Shown here one piece after another: positions 1 through 16,860 of a DNA stretch of 24,741 nt. The translations under genes and the position numbers were made by a program. This DNA is from Hypsibius dujardini (lineage: Eukaryota; Tardigrada; Eutardigrada; Parachela; Hypsibiidae): assembly GCA_001579985.1 (NCBI GenBank), contig LRSR01004879.1, positions 1 to 24,741 on the forward strand. Reading direction: 5' to 3'. Numbering within the stretch: the first letter of the stretch is position 1; each line of letters opens with the position of its first letter. Below the pieces are notes generated by a model, which worked only from the letters and a program-made list of their open reading frames with translations, made no database searches and was not told the DNA's origin.

Positions 1-756
1 ATTATTTTTGCCGTCTTTATATTCTTTTTTTTCATACAAATATTGTCAAACAAGATATCATGTCAGCATTTTTCTACTCTTCAATGGAAGTCACTGTCAT
101 GTCCGAGTGGAATTTACATATACTTAAGGCATAAAGCAAGGGAGATACAACTTGAGCTGCTGCGTAAAAATATAACTTATACGGAAGATATATCACAAGG
201 CTTCTTTCACTCCAGTAAGACCGCGAAATTGCTTGGTCGGCCATGCAAAGACGGAGCGAAAGATATCCCGCCACGCAACACGGAACCAATCTGTCAATCC
301 GTCTATGAACAGTGCCGGCTGAAATCCAGCACGCCGGCACGGACATTCACTCAAACTCACCCACCACCAACCAACACCACTCACTCAAACTGATCCTGTA
401 TAATTGGCGCATGGTGGCGTGGTTAGCAGTGCATTGCAACCGATACACACAGACACACACACACACACATAGCGGCCCACCGTCATCCGAGCGGATTCCA
501 ACAACGGCGTTAGATGAAGAACAATGGTCTTCGGTCGTTCGCGGCACCATCTGTCAGTAACGGTATGCTGATTACTAATGACACCTTCACTCACCCACCC
601 TTCTCGTGGTGTGTTTTTTCTTTTGCTCCGGCTTCTTCTTCTTCATCATCTCTCATCTCATCTCTCGCGCTGTCCGTCTTGTCTGAACTGCTAAGTAAAG
701 GGTAACGCTTCTTTGCAATCCACCCCGCGGCCCAGTACCACGATTCCGTGCCCTCG
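1..756. other. Gene-less 5' flank
   Basis: I see no supportable gene here. The open frames are short, overlap on both strands and carry no recognisable domain. A short CA-rich microsatellite lies at about 444-469, and a pyrimidine-rich stretch with TCTTCTTC and TCATC repeats at about 625-665. The last part is presumably the upstream region of the Gly-rich secreted protein gene, whose TATA box follows. Confidence 0.6.
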
Positions 757-763
757 TATATAT
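757..763 (+). promoter_or_regulatory. TATA box of the Gly-rich secreted protein gene
   Basis: The sequence reads TATATAT, preceded by CTCG and followed by GCTCTC. It lies about 125 bp upstream of the start codon at 886, leaving room for a start site near 787-800 and a 5' UTR of roughly 90-100 nt. The position and the lack of other TATA-like motifs nearby support the call. The transcription start is inferred, not seen. Confidence 0.5.
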
Positions 764-885
764 GCTCTCTGGTCGGCGAAATTCGGAAATTAGTCTACCA
801 TTCGGCAACACACCTGCTCTCGGATTAAGGTTTTCAACAAGTGCCCGACCATCGAACTACCGACGGTCGCTGGACGGACTTTAGG

Positions 886-2089
886 ATGAATAGGCTCCTC
901 GTATTGGCCGTCCTTATGGGCGTTGCCGTAACCGGTAAGTGACCGATTTCCCTTCTACAAATCCCATAGATTTTGTCAAGAGATATTCTTTCCCGAATTT
1001 TTTAACAGGCGCAAATTGCATGCTCACACAATTTGCTTGAATCTCATATAGACTGTAAAAGTGATGTAAAAGTGATCTAAAAGTGATGATTATATTACTG
1101 CACATAAAATAGCGTCAAATGATTTTTTATGGTTGTCGGAAAGATTTACTGCTGATCCCTGGCAATAAAAATGAAAGACCTACAAAGTCTTTGATTAAAT
1201 ACAAATTATTTTAATTTGAGCATTAGCAGGTCCGTTAATGCCTTGTGAGCTTGGAAGTCCAGCAATTTTATTCAAAACTCTACAGTTACGTTTTTTTTAA
1301 CTGGACCAATGCCACAACCACGTGAAAACCATTACAAAAACGTCAATTTAAGATCAATTTATGGAAGACGTAAAATATATTACTCAATTATGCTTCTCCC
1401 GTGTAGTGTACGCTCAGGACTCATACTCGACCTCGGCACCCACCCAAGCACCCAGCTACGGCTCCAGTTACGGCTCTAGCAACAACCAGGGATCCAGCAG
1501 CTACGGTTCCTCTGCCTCTGGCTACGGTGGTGGTTCCTCATCCAGCGGTGGAATCGGTGATCTCTTTAGCTTCCCCTTCGGATACTCTAGCGGTTATGGT
1601 TACGGATACAGAAGGTACATCCCCGTGCCGTGGTGGATCTGGTACCCCAGCAGCTTCGGCTACAACAAGGGATACGGATTCGGTATCGGCGGTGCCGGTG
1701 GCGGCGGTCTGGGCGGTGGCGGCGGTGGCGGTGGATACGGAGGTTCGTTATTACACATGTGTATAACAGCAACCTCAAATCTCTTGGAAAATGCTCAATT
1801 TCTCTTACTCCCGTTTATAGGTGGCGGTGGTGGATACGGTCGTCGTTAATCGTGTTAATCGAAAAGTAAGTACACTGAGTGCCCTAATTTTTAACCCGCT
1901 TTTCCACCACCCAACTAGTCCATAACCTTATTTCATCCGTTTCTAGGTGGCGGACTCGGCGGTATGTCGGTTGGGTCTCACCGCGGATGAGTCTTGATTG
2001 ATTTCTGCTCGCTCGCGCGAGAAGCGGAAGTGTATTTTTACTCGACATGTCTGTCTATTGTTTCAGGAGGCGACAGCGGTGGCTGCTAA
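886..2089 (+). CDS. Secreted Gly/Ser/Tyr-rich protein with alternative C-terminal exons
   Basis: I do not recognise a named family. Exon 1 (886-934) encodes a hydrophobic signal peptide, MNRLLVLAVLMGVAVT, and ends at a perfect GTAAGT donor. Exon 2 (1407-1742) follows a CCCGTGTAG acceptor and carries the mature protein, probably cleaved near YA/QDSYS. The order is a Ser/Tyr/Gly-rich section with YGSS repeats, an aromatic core (RRYIPVPWWIWYPSSFGY), then a poly-Gly section. From exon 2 two endings keep the frame. Exon 3 (1821-1849) gives GGGGGYGRR and a stop, 137 residues in all. Alternatively a 15-nt microexon (1947-1961) joins an exon at 2067-2089 to end GGDSGGC, 140 residues. All these junctions are phase 1. 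The composition resembles cuticular, silk-like or adhesive Gly/Tyr-rich proteins, so an extracellular structural role is an inference. The exon 2 donor (GTTCGT) is weak. Confidence 0.72.
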
Positions 2090-3589
2090 ACAGGTCACAT
2101 GCCTGCCGCTAACACCATTCATCATCATTATATCTGCCATCTTTGTACGACATCTTAGCCCCCATACCCAACACAACGACCGCTATTTTCCTGCCCGCCA
2201 AAGCGACGTTTGGTGACCACACAAACACTTCCTACCCTCTTCTTACCTCGTCTCTTCGTCGGCTTCTCGTATCTGTGTGCGAACCCTTGACCTGACCCGC
2301 CTACCACCCACCCATCTCTATGCTCTTGTGGCTGACTGACCGGATTGATGCTGATCCTCGCGTAGACCCTTCAGTTTTCGCGACTATTATGCGTCACTTC
2401 GTGCGGCTCAGTCATTTGGAACCGGACAATCTCCTCGTCTTGGTTTTTTGTTCTTTTGTCGTTTTTTTGTCCATCCGACCGCAACGGATCCATATGCTGA
2501 CCTCCATCAGTGTGTAGCTAGGATTGCTGGTCAATTTCTATCGCGGATTCGTCGGTCGTTGCTGTTGTCCTTGCTCATCTGACCGCTACCGACATACTGC
2601 CGTCTTTAATATTTTTTTGTTTGTTTGTTCCCTCTACTAACACTCTTCTTATGTCGAAGTACACACTCTTGGCTTTTTAACCTTTTTTTTTGTTCCTCTC
2701 TTGAGAACTATTCCATGACATTAATGTTCCTGTTTTGCTGAATCGTTTGTGCCTGTCCTTGTGGCGTTCATTTTTCTGTATTGTAACTGCTGCTGATTCC
2801 ATTTTTTTATTAACCCCACCCCCTCTCTCCTTCTTTTGTCAATGTTCTTGTCTATTTGTGTAGGGACGCGTATGCGAAAGCCGCGCGACCTTAGATCTCC
2901 TGGTCCGTCTAGATGTATATCTATATAAAACATTTATCGCTATAATTATGAGGACAGTTGCCCAATTAATTAGTCCAGATCTGATTGAAAATGTTTTCTT
3001 GCCCGAAAGTTGAGATGCAAAGCGTACAAGACAGATTGGAAACCTTAGGAAAACATAAGATACATCGATCCTACTGATAAGATTGGAATTGCAGCGCGTG
3101 GATTTTACTAAGGTTGCGAATAATAAGGGCAAGCAGGACAATCGGTCTTTTCAATATTACTACCGCATTACCTTGAGAGAGTGAATGCCTTTTGGGATGA
3201 GGGCAAGTGGCGTCTCTCGAATGTTAAAGCATAGAATAACTGAAGCGGCTCTTCGTTGATCAGTTATTCAGGTACTCTATGGTTAAAAAGCACGGTTTTA
3301 TCCGGCTCTTTCTCGCGTTGTCCGCACGTACTGTGCCCGCTCGTTTACCGATTCCCCCTGTCTGGTTACGCTCCAGCGAATCTTATTCTATTCGCGGACG
3401 GTCAATGCTTCAGTGCCGACCGGGTCGTTCCGGTCCGAGCCGCTGCTATACTGTACCACATACCAGTCGCTTACTGTTATAGCAAGGCTCTCTAGCATTG
3501 CACAGAGCTGTCAAATTTGCACCACACAAAGTATACGAAAAAAATTTAGTGCGATGAAAAAGCCTATGGGGTGCAGTCTTGTGGACAGA

Positions 3590-3780
3590 GAGAGGGAGGC
3601 GTCTACCCGGTCACACAAGTCACCACTGTTGTTTCCTCTGTCACACATAGCCCTCTCTCACACACAGCGCATACATGGACTCATCAATTTGAGGGAGAGG
3701 GAGGCGTCTACCCGGTCACACAAGTCACCACTGTTGTTTCCTCTCTCACACACTGCGTATACATGAACTACTCATCAATT
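3590..3780. repeat. Tandem duplication of about 90-105 bp
   Basis: Two adjacent copies begin with GAGAGGGAGGCGTCTACCCG at 3590 and 3695 and end with CTCATCAATTT near 3690 and 3780. The shared body includes GTCACACAAGTCACCACTG and GTTGTTTCCTCT. The second copy is about 14 bp shorter because of small deletions in its 3' half. The copies stay open in the same frame, but nothing indicates coding. This looks like a recent local duplication. Confidence 0.85.
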
Positions 3781-4160
3781 TGCGTACGAAGCAAAACTCT
3801 TAATGCTGCGCAAGTTTGGAACTGATATAAATGTCGCGTTCGCACACTTTTCTGTTATTGTTTGTCGGTATTTGAGTTCGAAAATCAGCAATAAACTGGA
3901 CAAACACATGTGATAATAATTTTGACAAAAAATTAAAAATAAAGTTTTTTAAAAATGGAAAACGAAAAAGAAATCTTGTGGCTGTTTTGATTGATAACGT
4001 CACGAATTTGCCTTGTTTACCTTGGCGTGCGCAGCATTTATGCCAAATCAAAACTTGCGCGGCATTGGGAGTTTTACCTCGTATACTCTCTCACTCTGCC
4101 TGTCTGATCCCGGAAGAATCGCCCTGGCTCAAAGCCTTCTCACGCCTGTGAACAATGGTC

Positions 4161-4318
4161 ACTGGTCGACCAGTGCGGTTGCGGCAGTGTACTCTCTCTC
4201 TCTTCTCTCGGATATCAAAGAGAAGAGAGAGAGAGAATGGTCGCGGTGTGTCTTGTGAGGGCGAAGTGTGCTTTCACATAGCTCACGCAGAAATAGCTTT
4301 CTTCAGCACTGAAGAAAG
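4161..4318. repeat. Cluster of three short inverted repeats
   Basis: Three separate palindromic structures lie within 160 bp. At 4161-4174 there is a perfect 14-bp palindrome, ACTGGTCGACCAGT. At 4192-4208 and 4219-4235 there are perfect 17-bp arms of CT-rich and AG-rich sequence around a 10-nt spacer. At 4297-4306 and 4309-4318 there are 10-bp arms (CTTTCTTCAG and its complement) around a 2-nt spacer. Their function is unknown. Confidence 0.75.
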
Positions 4319-4809
4319 AAGGACAGTGGCTACTGTACTCGTCAATCAACAATCAATCACAGGATGCTTCAGGTACCGTAATTGATATCCTACGCCTGAC
4401 ATAGTCAAGAGGAGGAGGCGCTCTATTCCAAATCCATCGAAGAGCGCGTATTTTTACTAGTCCATCTCATTTAGTTCTAACGGGGGAGTCCACTCACACT
4501 TGTGCGCGACAGTGGACAACATAGGCATATATGTTTGTAACCTGGTTTACTTAAAACTAAGAGTCGCGCCACCTTTCGAAGGAAAATCTGGACATTTTTC
4601 TCCGTGCCGATTCAATCAACCGATATTTTCGGGAAAAGTGTCCTGCATGTGCGCACAAACATGATGGCAACGATACTTCGTAAATTTCTTTGAAAACACC
4701 CGGGCGGTAGCTAAAAGTCCAGTGTATGTACGGTATTGTAGCCAGGGCTGTATTATTACCCGTTCTGATACTGCTGACTATTAAAACAGCGGAGCATAGC
4801 ACTAGGCAA

Positions 4810-4826
4810 TGACGTCAACCGGAAGT
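4810..4826 (+). promoter_or_regulatory. CRE-like and ETS-like motifs upstream of phosphoglucomutase
   Basis: A full TGACGTCA palindrome (4810-4817) is followed within two bases by CCGGAAGT (4819-4826). These match the consensus sites of CREB/ATF-type bZIP factors and ETS factors. They lie about 290-300 bp upstream of the PGM start codon, where a TATA-less housekeeping promoter would be expected. Their use is inferred from motif and position only. Confidence 0.35.
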
Positions 4827-5113
4827 GGGTGTGGTTTCCTTCAGTACAGTTGTACTACGCCCCACATTCGCTGCAGCAGTGTACTGTACGTCCGCACAGT
4901 ACGAGTGCCGCAAATCAGCTGTTCGTAATCAGTGAGAGAAATCCAAACTGAAAGTATTTCTGCAGTTGCTGCTGTTGACTGTTGTCAAGGCCATCGCTGT
5001 GTCCCAACATTTCCTGTAGGTCGCCCTTCCTGCCCTCTTCACTCTCAGCCTTCCTGTTTTCTGCACTTTCTCCTCCATTTCTGTAGTATTACAATTAAAC
5101 CGCCCGATTCGCA

Positions 5114-8512
<3,399 letters not shown>

Positions 8513-8652
8513 ATGAGCGTCCATTCGTCTCTTGATTGTTGCATTTGCTTGCTAGAATATTGCTTTTTTGTGGCTCGTTCCGTGGTAATTGTCTGCTTAC
8601 CGGTGATGGGATGGGGCCGAGCATGTGTTTTAGTTGTGCATCATTAGTGCTT

Positions 8653-8658
8653 AATAAA
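8653..8658 (+). terminator. Polyadenylation signal of PGM
   Basis: AATAAA lies 141 bp after the PGM stop codon and is the only canonical hexamer in the 232-bp gap before the convergent TMED stop codon. A cleavage site would be expected near 8670-8690. The gap otherwise holds only the two 3' UTRs. Confidence 0.6.
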
Positions 8659-8744
8659 ATATATAGCAGACTTCAAAACAGAAGTCGGAAAAAAGCTTGG
8701 AGTTTTAAAAGAATCTGTTGCGAGTAATTGCGCCTCTGAACCGA

Positions 8745-10174
8745 TTAAGCATGTGTTTTGGTCTTATCTGTGAAAAAGGACTTCAATGCCCATATTTGTC
8801 CGAGCCCACAAAGAAGCATGAAAAACGACTGTCCGATAGACCAGTACGTAGTCGATTCATTTAGATCCTCCGCAAACTTCCGGTCCTGAGCTTCACGCAG
8901 CCGCCGGTGGGTCAGGGCGTCTTCAACTTCCCGGAGATTATTCTGAATTACTTCGGCGGACGTTTCCAACTAGACAAGGGAGAGACAAGCAGAAATACTG
9001 ATCAGTTTGGCTATCAGCTGCGGGGGGAAAGACTGAAAATTGAATGCAATTACGAGGACGAGAAGGATAAATACGCAACGCGCAAACCGTGAAGCACAAA
9101 GAATCAGAAAGAATACAAGCGCGCAACAGTAAAACATTCCTAATAAGCCACGAAACCCAGCACTTAATAGCCAGACACCGGCTGGTCGAGTAACTGAAAT
9201 CAAAACTACGTTTGCGCAGGCAGTCAGACAGCCACTTCAGGCAGTCAGACAGCCACTTAAGGCAGATGATGGAATGCAAGGAAAGTAATCAACAAGCAAA
9301 ACACCGTACAGACGAGGCTTGGGAATGACGTGATCAGACAAGGAACACTGCTAAACAATTAGTCTGAAAAGATTCGCTGACAAGTGAGACGCCACCATGC
9401 CAGTAGGCAGTAATCATGAGTGAGAAACAACACATGTAAAGCTTTGGGTCAGACAAAAAAAACTAACCTGGGTGAGGACAGTGTCGCCCTTCATGGGATT
9501 CCGGAAGGGGTGCTCATCGCCGACGTACCAGTCCATATAAACCAGTTTGTGACTGAATGTGCTGAATTCGTTGCCGAAGCACACCTGGTAGGCCCCGTTG
9601 AGTTCTGCGGTGAAAACGTGGCTGTCGTACTCCTTCTTCACACCTTTATAGACTTCCTTCCCAGCCGGATCAGTGATCGTACAGTCAATGTCATAATGGC
9701 CACCGGTCACAACCTACAAGAAAGGAAAGAAAATCAACGATTAGAAGAGACACGCTGAAGCTGAATGTATTTCCACGTGGCAGAACGGTAATAGTGCACC
9801 GGACTGGAATACAGTGGACACACAGTATTAGTTCAACTGCCGGTAATCCATCAATCAATACCTACAGTATCGTATCAATTGATCAATCAATCAATCGTTA
9901 ATATCACTATTCTTTCTATTTCGAAAACTATCGATCAATCAATGGATTAGTACAATTAGAATGAGCCCGATACGCAGAGGCGACCATGAACAAATCAGAA
10001 CCGACATGCCTGAAATTCGACAGTGCTCTTGTCGCCCTTCGTGATCTCCTCAAAAAAGCATTGCGTATCTCTGTCTTGCAGCTCAAACGTCAACTCCACT
10101 CCCAAAACGGGGAAAACGCTGAAGATGAACGCGAGGAGGATAGGAAAGACAGACGACGCAAAACTATCCTTCAT
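8745..10174 (-). CDS. p24 family cargo receptor (TMED, gamma subfamily-like), three exons
   Basis: Type I membrane protein of the early secretory pathway. p24 proteins form hetero-oligomers that help cargo selection and COPI/COPII vesicle formation between ER and Golgi. Exons on the minus strand: 10174-10010, 9713-9468, 8969-8745, giving 211 residues. In order: a signal peptide (about 1-25), a GOLD domain beginning ELTFELQDRDTQCFFEE and containing VVTGGHYDIDC, with the two conserved cysteines (TQCFFEE and YQVCFGNEF), a coiled coil (about 138-175), a transmembrane helix (about 179-199), and a cytoplasmic tail KSFFTDKTKTHA with the FF motif for COPII and lysines near the end. The order and the HYDIDC motif resemble TMED1/3/5/7. 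Intron 1 needs a GC donor. It is divergent from LIAS and convergent with PGM. The subfamily is assigned by eye only. Confidence 0.92.
9217..9258. repeat. Two perfect 21-bp direct repeats in TMED intron 2
   Basis: CAGGCAGTCAGACAGCCACTT occurs twice with no gap (9217-9237 and 9238-9258). The unit contains the CAGGCAG/TCAGACAG words that also build the tract in PGM intron 3. The rest of this 498-bp intron shows nothing recognisable. Confidence 0.85.
10008..10009 (-). other. GC 5' splice site of TMED intron 1
   Basis: The protein junction VEFQ-VVTGG is conserved in p24 proteins, so the first exon must end with CAG at 10010-10012. The intron then begins GCATGT on the minus strand, a GC-AG intron with G at +5 and T at +6. 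The GT four bases further in would break the frame. Confidence 0.85.
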
Positions 10175-10350
10175 TGCAGACAGAGTACTTCGTCCACGAA
10201 CCTAAAGTAAAAAGTATGAGTCTAGTTTTCTAGACTCAAATCTCCTAAACCACCAAGCGGCAGAAAAAAAGGAGAAATCTTACCAACAAAAACGGATGGT
10301 GGTCGGATGATACCATACACACCCAGCAAGCGAGAGATTCTTTTTCAATG
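10175..10350 (-). other. 5' UTR exons and leader intron of TMED
   Basis: Upstream of the TMED start codon the minus strand has an acceptor (TTTTTACTTTAG) at 10202-10203 and a GTAAGA donor at 10283-10278. This suggests a non-coding leader exon from 10284 upward, an 82-bp leader intron (10202-10283) and a 27-nt UTR segment before the ATG. It is inferred from splice motifs only. Confidence 0.45.
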
Positions 10351-10627
10351 ACCAGCCAAATTTCCGCAGATAAGAACAAAGTTGCCAAATATATATATTT
10401 TTGGCAAAAAAATGAGGGATGTGATGTCCAGAAAATTGCAGCGGGAGACGAAAATGACGTGTCTGGCTGGAATGGAAAGGATGTTTATGTATTTCTCAAT
10501 TAGGGGGGTTCGCTGACGTTTGTTGGTGAAGCTGAGGACCCCCGGACAAGAAGAGGCGTTCCTTTTCAGACTGAAAAGGCGTGGTTTCAAGTATGACGTA
10601 AAATATCAGCTGCTGATGTTACTCTGT

Positions 10628-10728
10628 ACACATGTGGCACCAATCTTGCTCGAACCGAGTTCGAGCCATAGCGCCAGCGAAATCAGGCGGCTCGAACTCG
10701 GTTCGGACAAAATTGCTGCCACATGTGT
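10628..10728. repeat. Foldback element A in the TMED/LIAS divergent promoter region
   Basis: Two 40-bp arms (10628-10667 and 10689-10728) are inverted with only four mismatches and a 21-bp spacer. The outer ends begin ACACATGTGGC, and the inner parts hold GAACCGAGTTCGAGCC. It lies 106 bp upstream of the LIAS start codon. It resembles a small foldback transposon or MITE; I see no target-site duplication. It appears related to the element at 21377-21505. Confidence 0.85.
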
Positions 10729-10834
10729 AAAATAATTCGCTATCTTAAGGCAGGCTTGCAGATCTTTTCTGATCCAGCATTGCAATAAATAGTAAATAAA
10801 TTTTTCGTTTGTATTGGATCGTTATCCACCCACC

Positions 10835-13220
<2,386 letters not shown>

Positions 13221-13839
13221 ACTTTGCGTTTTTCAGCGGTCTTTCCCCAGAAATACTTTATTATTGTCTTATTATTGCTTTATTATTTGTCTAGCCTAAG
13301 ATTATATTCTTGGGCTACCTTGGCTGAGTAATGTAAACGTTGAGACAGGGACTTATCAATAAGATAGATAACCTTGGTGGCTGATGATGCTGGCACGGAA
13401 GAGTTCTCTTACTTCATGATACATTTAGGGAAAATTTGATTTGATTTACTTAAGGAAGCACACACGTCCGAATCAAATACCTTCGTACCGAGAGACAAGA
13501 ATATGATCCATATGTCAAAATACGTAAACGGAACTAAGACGTTAAAGTTTGCAGCAAAAGAAAACGAGTCAAAGAGAACTGCAGCTCAAAACACGCCCAC
13601 AACAAAGAGGAGGACATCGAAAAGGAGGTCAAGTGAAAAGGGGATACTACTCAATAATACAGAACGGAAGCTACGGAGAATCACCGTTCAAATGAACGCT
13701 TCCGCAACATGGTTACTTTCAAAGTTTGTGCACGTAAAATCTCCATTCCCCGACAGAAACATACGAAAAAGCTTTAACAATTCTATCTTTGTTTTAATGC
13801 TATCGAAGACGCTGTATAAGGCGAATGGCGGTATTTTTT
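13221..13839. other. Convergent 3' region between LIAS and ANP32
   Basis: No gene is supported here. The stretch holds the 3' UTRs of LIAS (+) and ANP32 (-). A TTATT-rich section at 13257-13288 gives AATAAA hexamers on the minus strand. An open frame at about 13503-13940 on the plus strand overlaps the ANP32 last exon antisense and has no domain. Confidence 0.6.
13279..13284 (-). terminator. Possible polyadenylation signal of ANP32
   Basis: TTTATT on the plus strand reads AATAAA on the minus strand, about 555 nt beyond the ANP32 stop codon. A second identical hexamer lies at 13257-13262. This would give a fairly long 3' UTR. Transcript ends are not visible here. Confidence 0.35.
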
Positions 13840-16006
<2,167 letters not shown>

Positions 16007-16860
16007 TGACTAGTACGTAGAAGCTTCAGGAATTTCGGAAGCAGTGTGCCGCAAATAAACATCCAACGATGTGAAAAAAATACACCCGTCCACTGCGTGT
16101 AACCGGTCAGTAATTGTAGGGTCAAAATGATTGATGTTCCGATCCGTTAGAAAGTTTGAAAACCGGAAAATTCTTCAAAAAAGACTGAGAAAGACCAACA
16201 TTTATTGCAGCAAGAGTTTGTTCACTTTGTTGCTGCGTGCAGTTCTGTAGTAAACTGTACTAGTAACCGGAGAAGTCTGTACGAGCCAGAGGGGCATTAT
16301 TCTCCGCTGTTAGCACTGGCCCCACCGCAAGTGCAGTCATTTTCGCCCTACAACTGCGGTCGTTGCGTTTCGTGTGCAAAAAGCTCCACTCCATTGGACC
16401 CCATCACAAGCGATATCCACTTCCATTGGAATGGTGGATTCGGAGTCCCTTGAGGCTCGAGTGAGGCTAACGTGAGGCTCGCGTGACTACGGTAGTTGTC
16501 ACTCTGCCGAAAAACACGGTTCACAAGATCTTTGAAGTTTGAAGGGTAGCTAAAATCTTATCCTCTTCCCGCAATGAATTATGATACTCGCCTTTTCAGT
16601 GCGCTTTAAAATCGATAATTTTTGGCAAAGCCGCTGGCTTCGATTATACCGGTAATTTTTGACACAATGCCCGCCAGACTAAATTAAAAGCATTCACATG
16701 AACAAAAACAGTTCAAATTCTAGGGATGAGAGGGTCGAACGTGCTCTATATCCGTAGGTTGACTTCATAGTACGCGAAAAAATGGGAAAGCAGCAGCCCA
16801 CCCGTGACACCACTGGGCGAAAACACAAACACACTCTGCACTACTACAGCAAGGTAAGAT
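16007..16860. other. Intergenic region between pyruvate kinase 3' end and ANP32 5' end
   Basis: I see no gene here. It must hold the pyruvate kinase 3' UTR and the ANP32 promoter and 5' UTR, both on the minus strand. No clear TATA box or canonical polyadenylation hexamer for the minus strand is visible. A small open frame at 16205-16453 has no recognisable features. Confidence 0.55.

Larger units (their letters stand above)
2090..4809. other. Long gene-less intergenic region
   Basis: No gene can be supported here. The part at about 2100-2860 is pyrimidine-rich and probably includes the 3' UTR of the Gly-rich gene. The part at about 3840-4010 is AT-rich. Short open frames show no domain, signal peptide or consistent splice pattern. 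The stretch holds a tandem duplication (3590-3780) and three inverted repeats (4161-4318), listed separately. The final few hundred bases presumably form the upstream region of phosphoglucomutase. Confidence 0.55.

Noticed and set aside
410-445. tRNA-like A box (TGGCGTGGTTAGCAG) suggesting a tRNA or tRNA-derived SINE
   Set aside because: No B box, no acceptor stem and no cloverleaf can be formed downstream.
2924-2930. TATAAAA word as a promoter
   Set aside because: There is no gene or credible first exon downstream; it is AT-rich by chance.
3413-3766. 117-codon open frame through the tandem duplication
   Set aside because: The repeated peptide simply reflects duplicated DNA. It has no domain or splice support.
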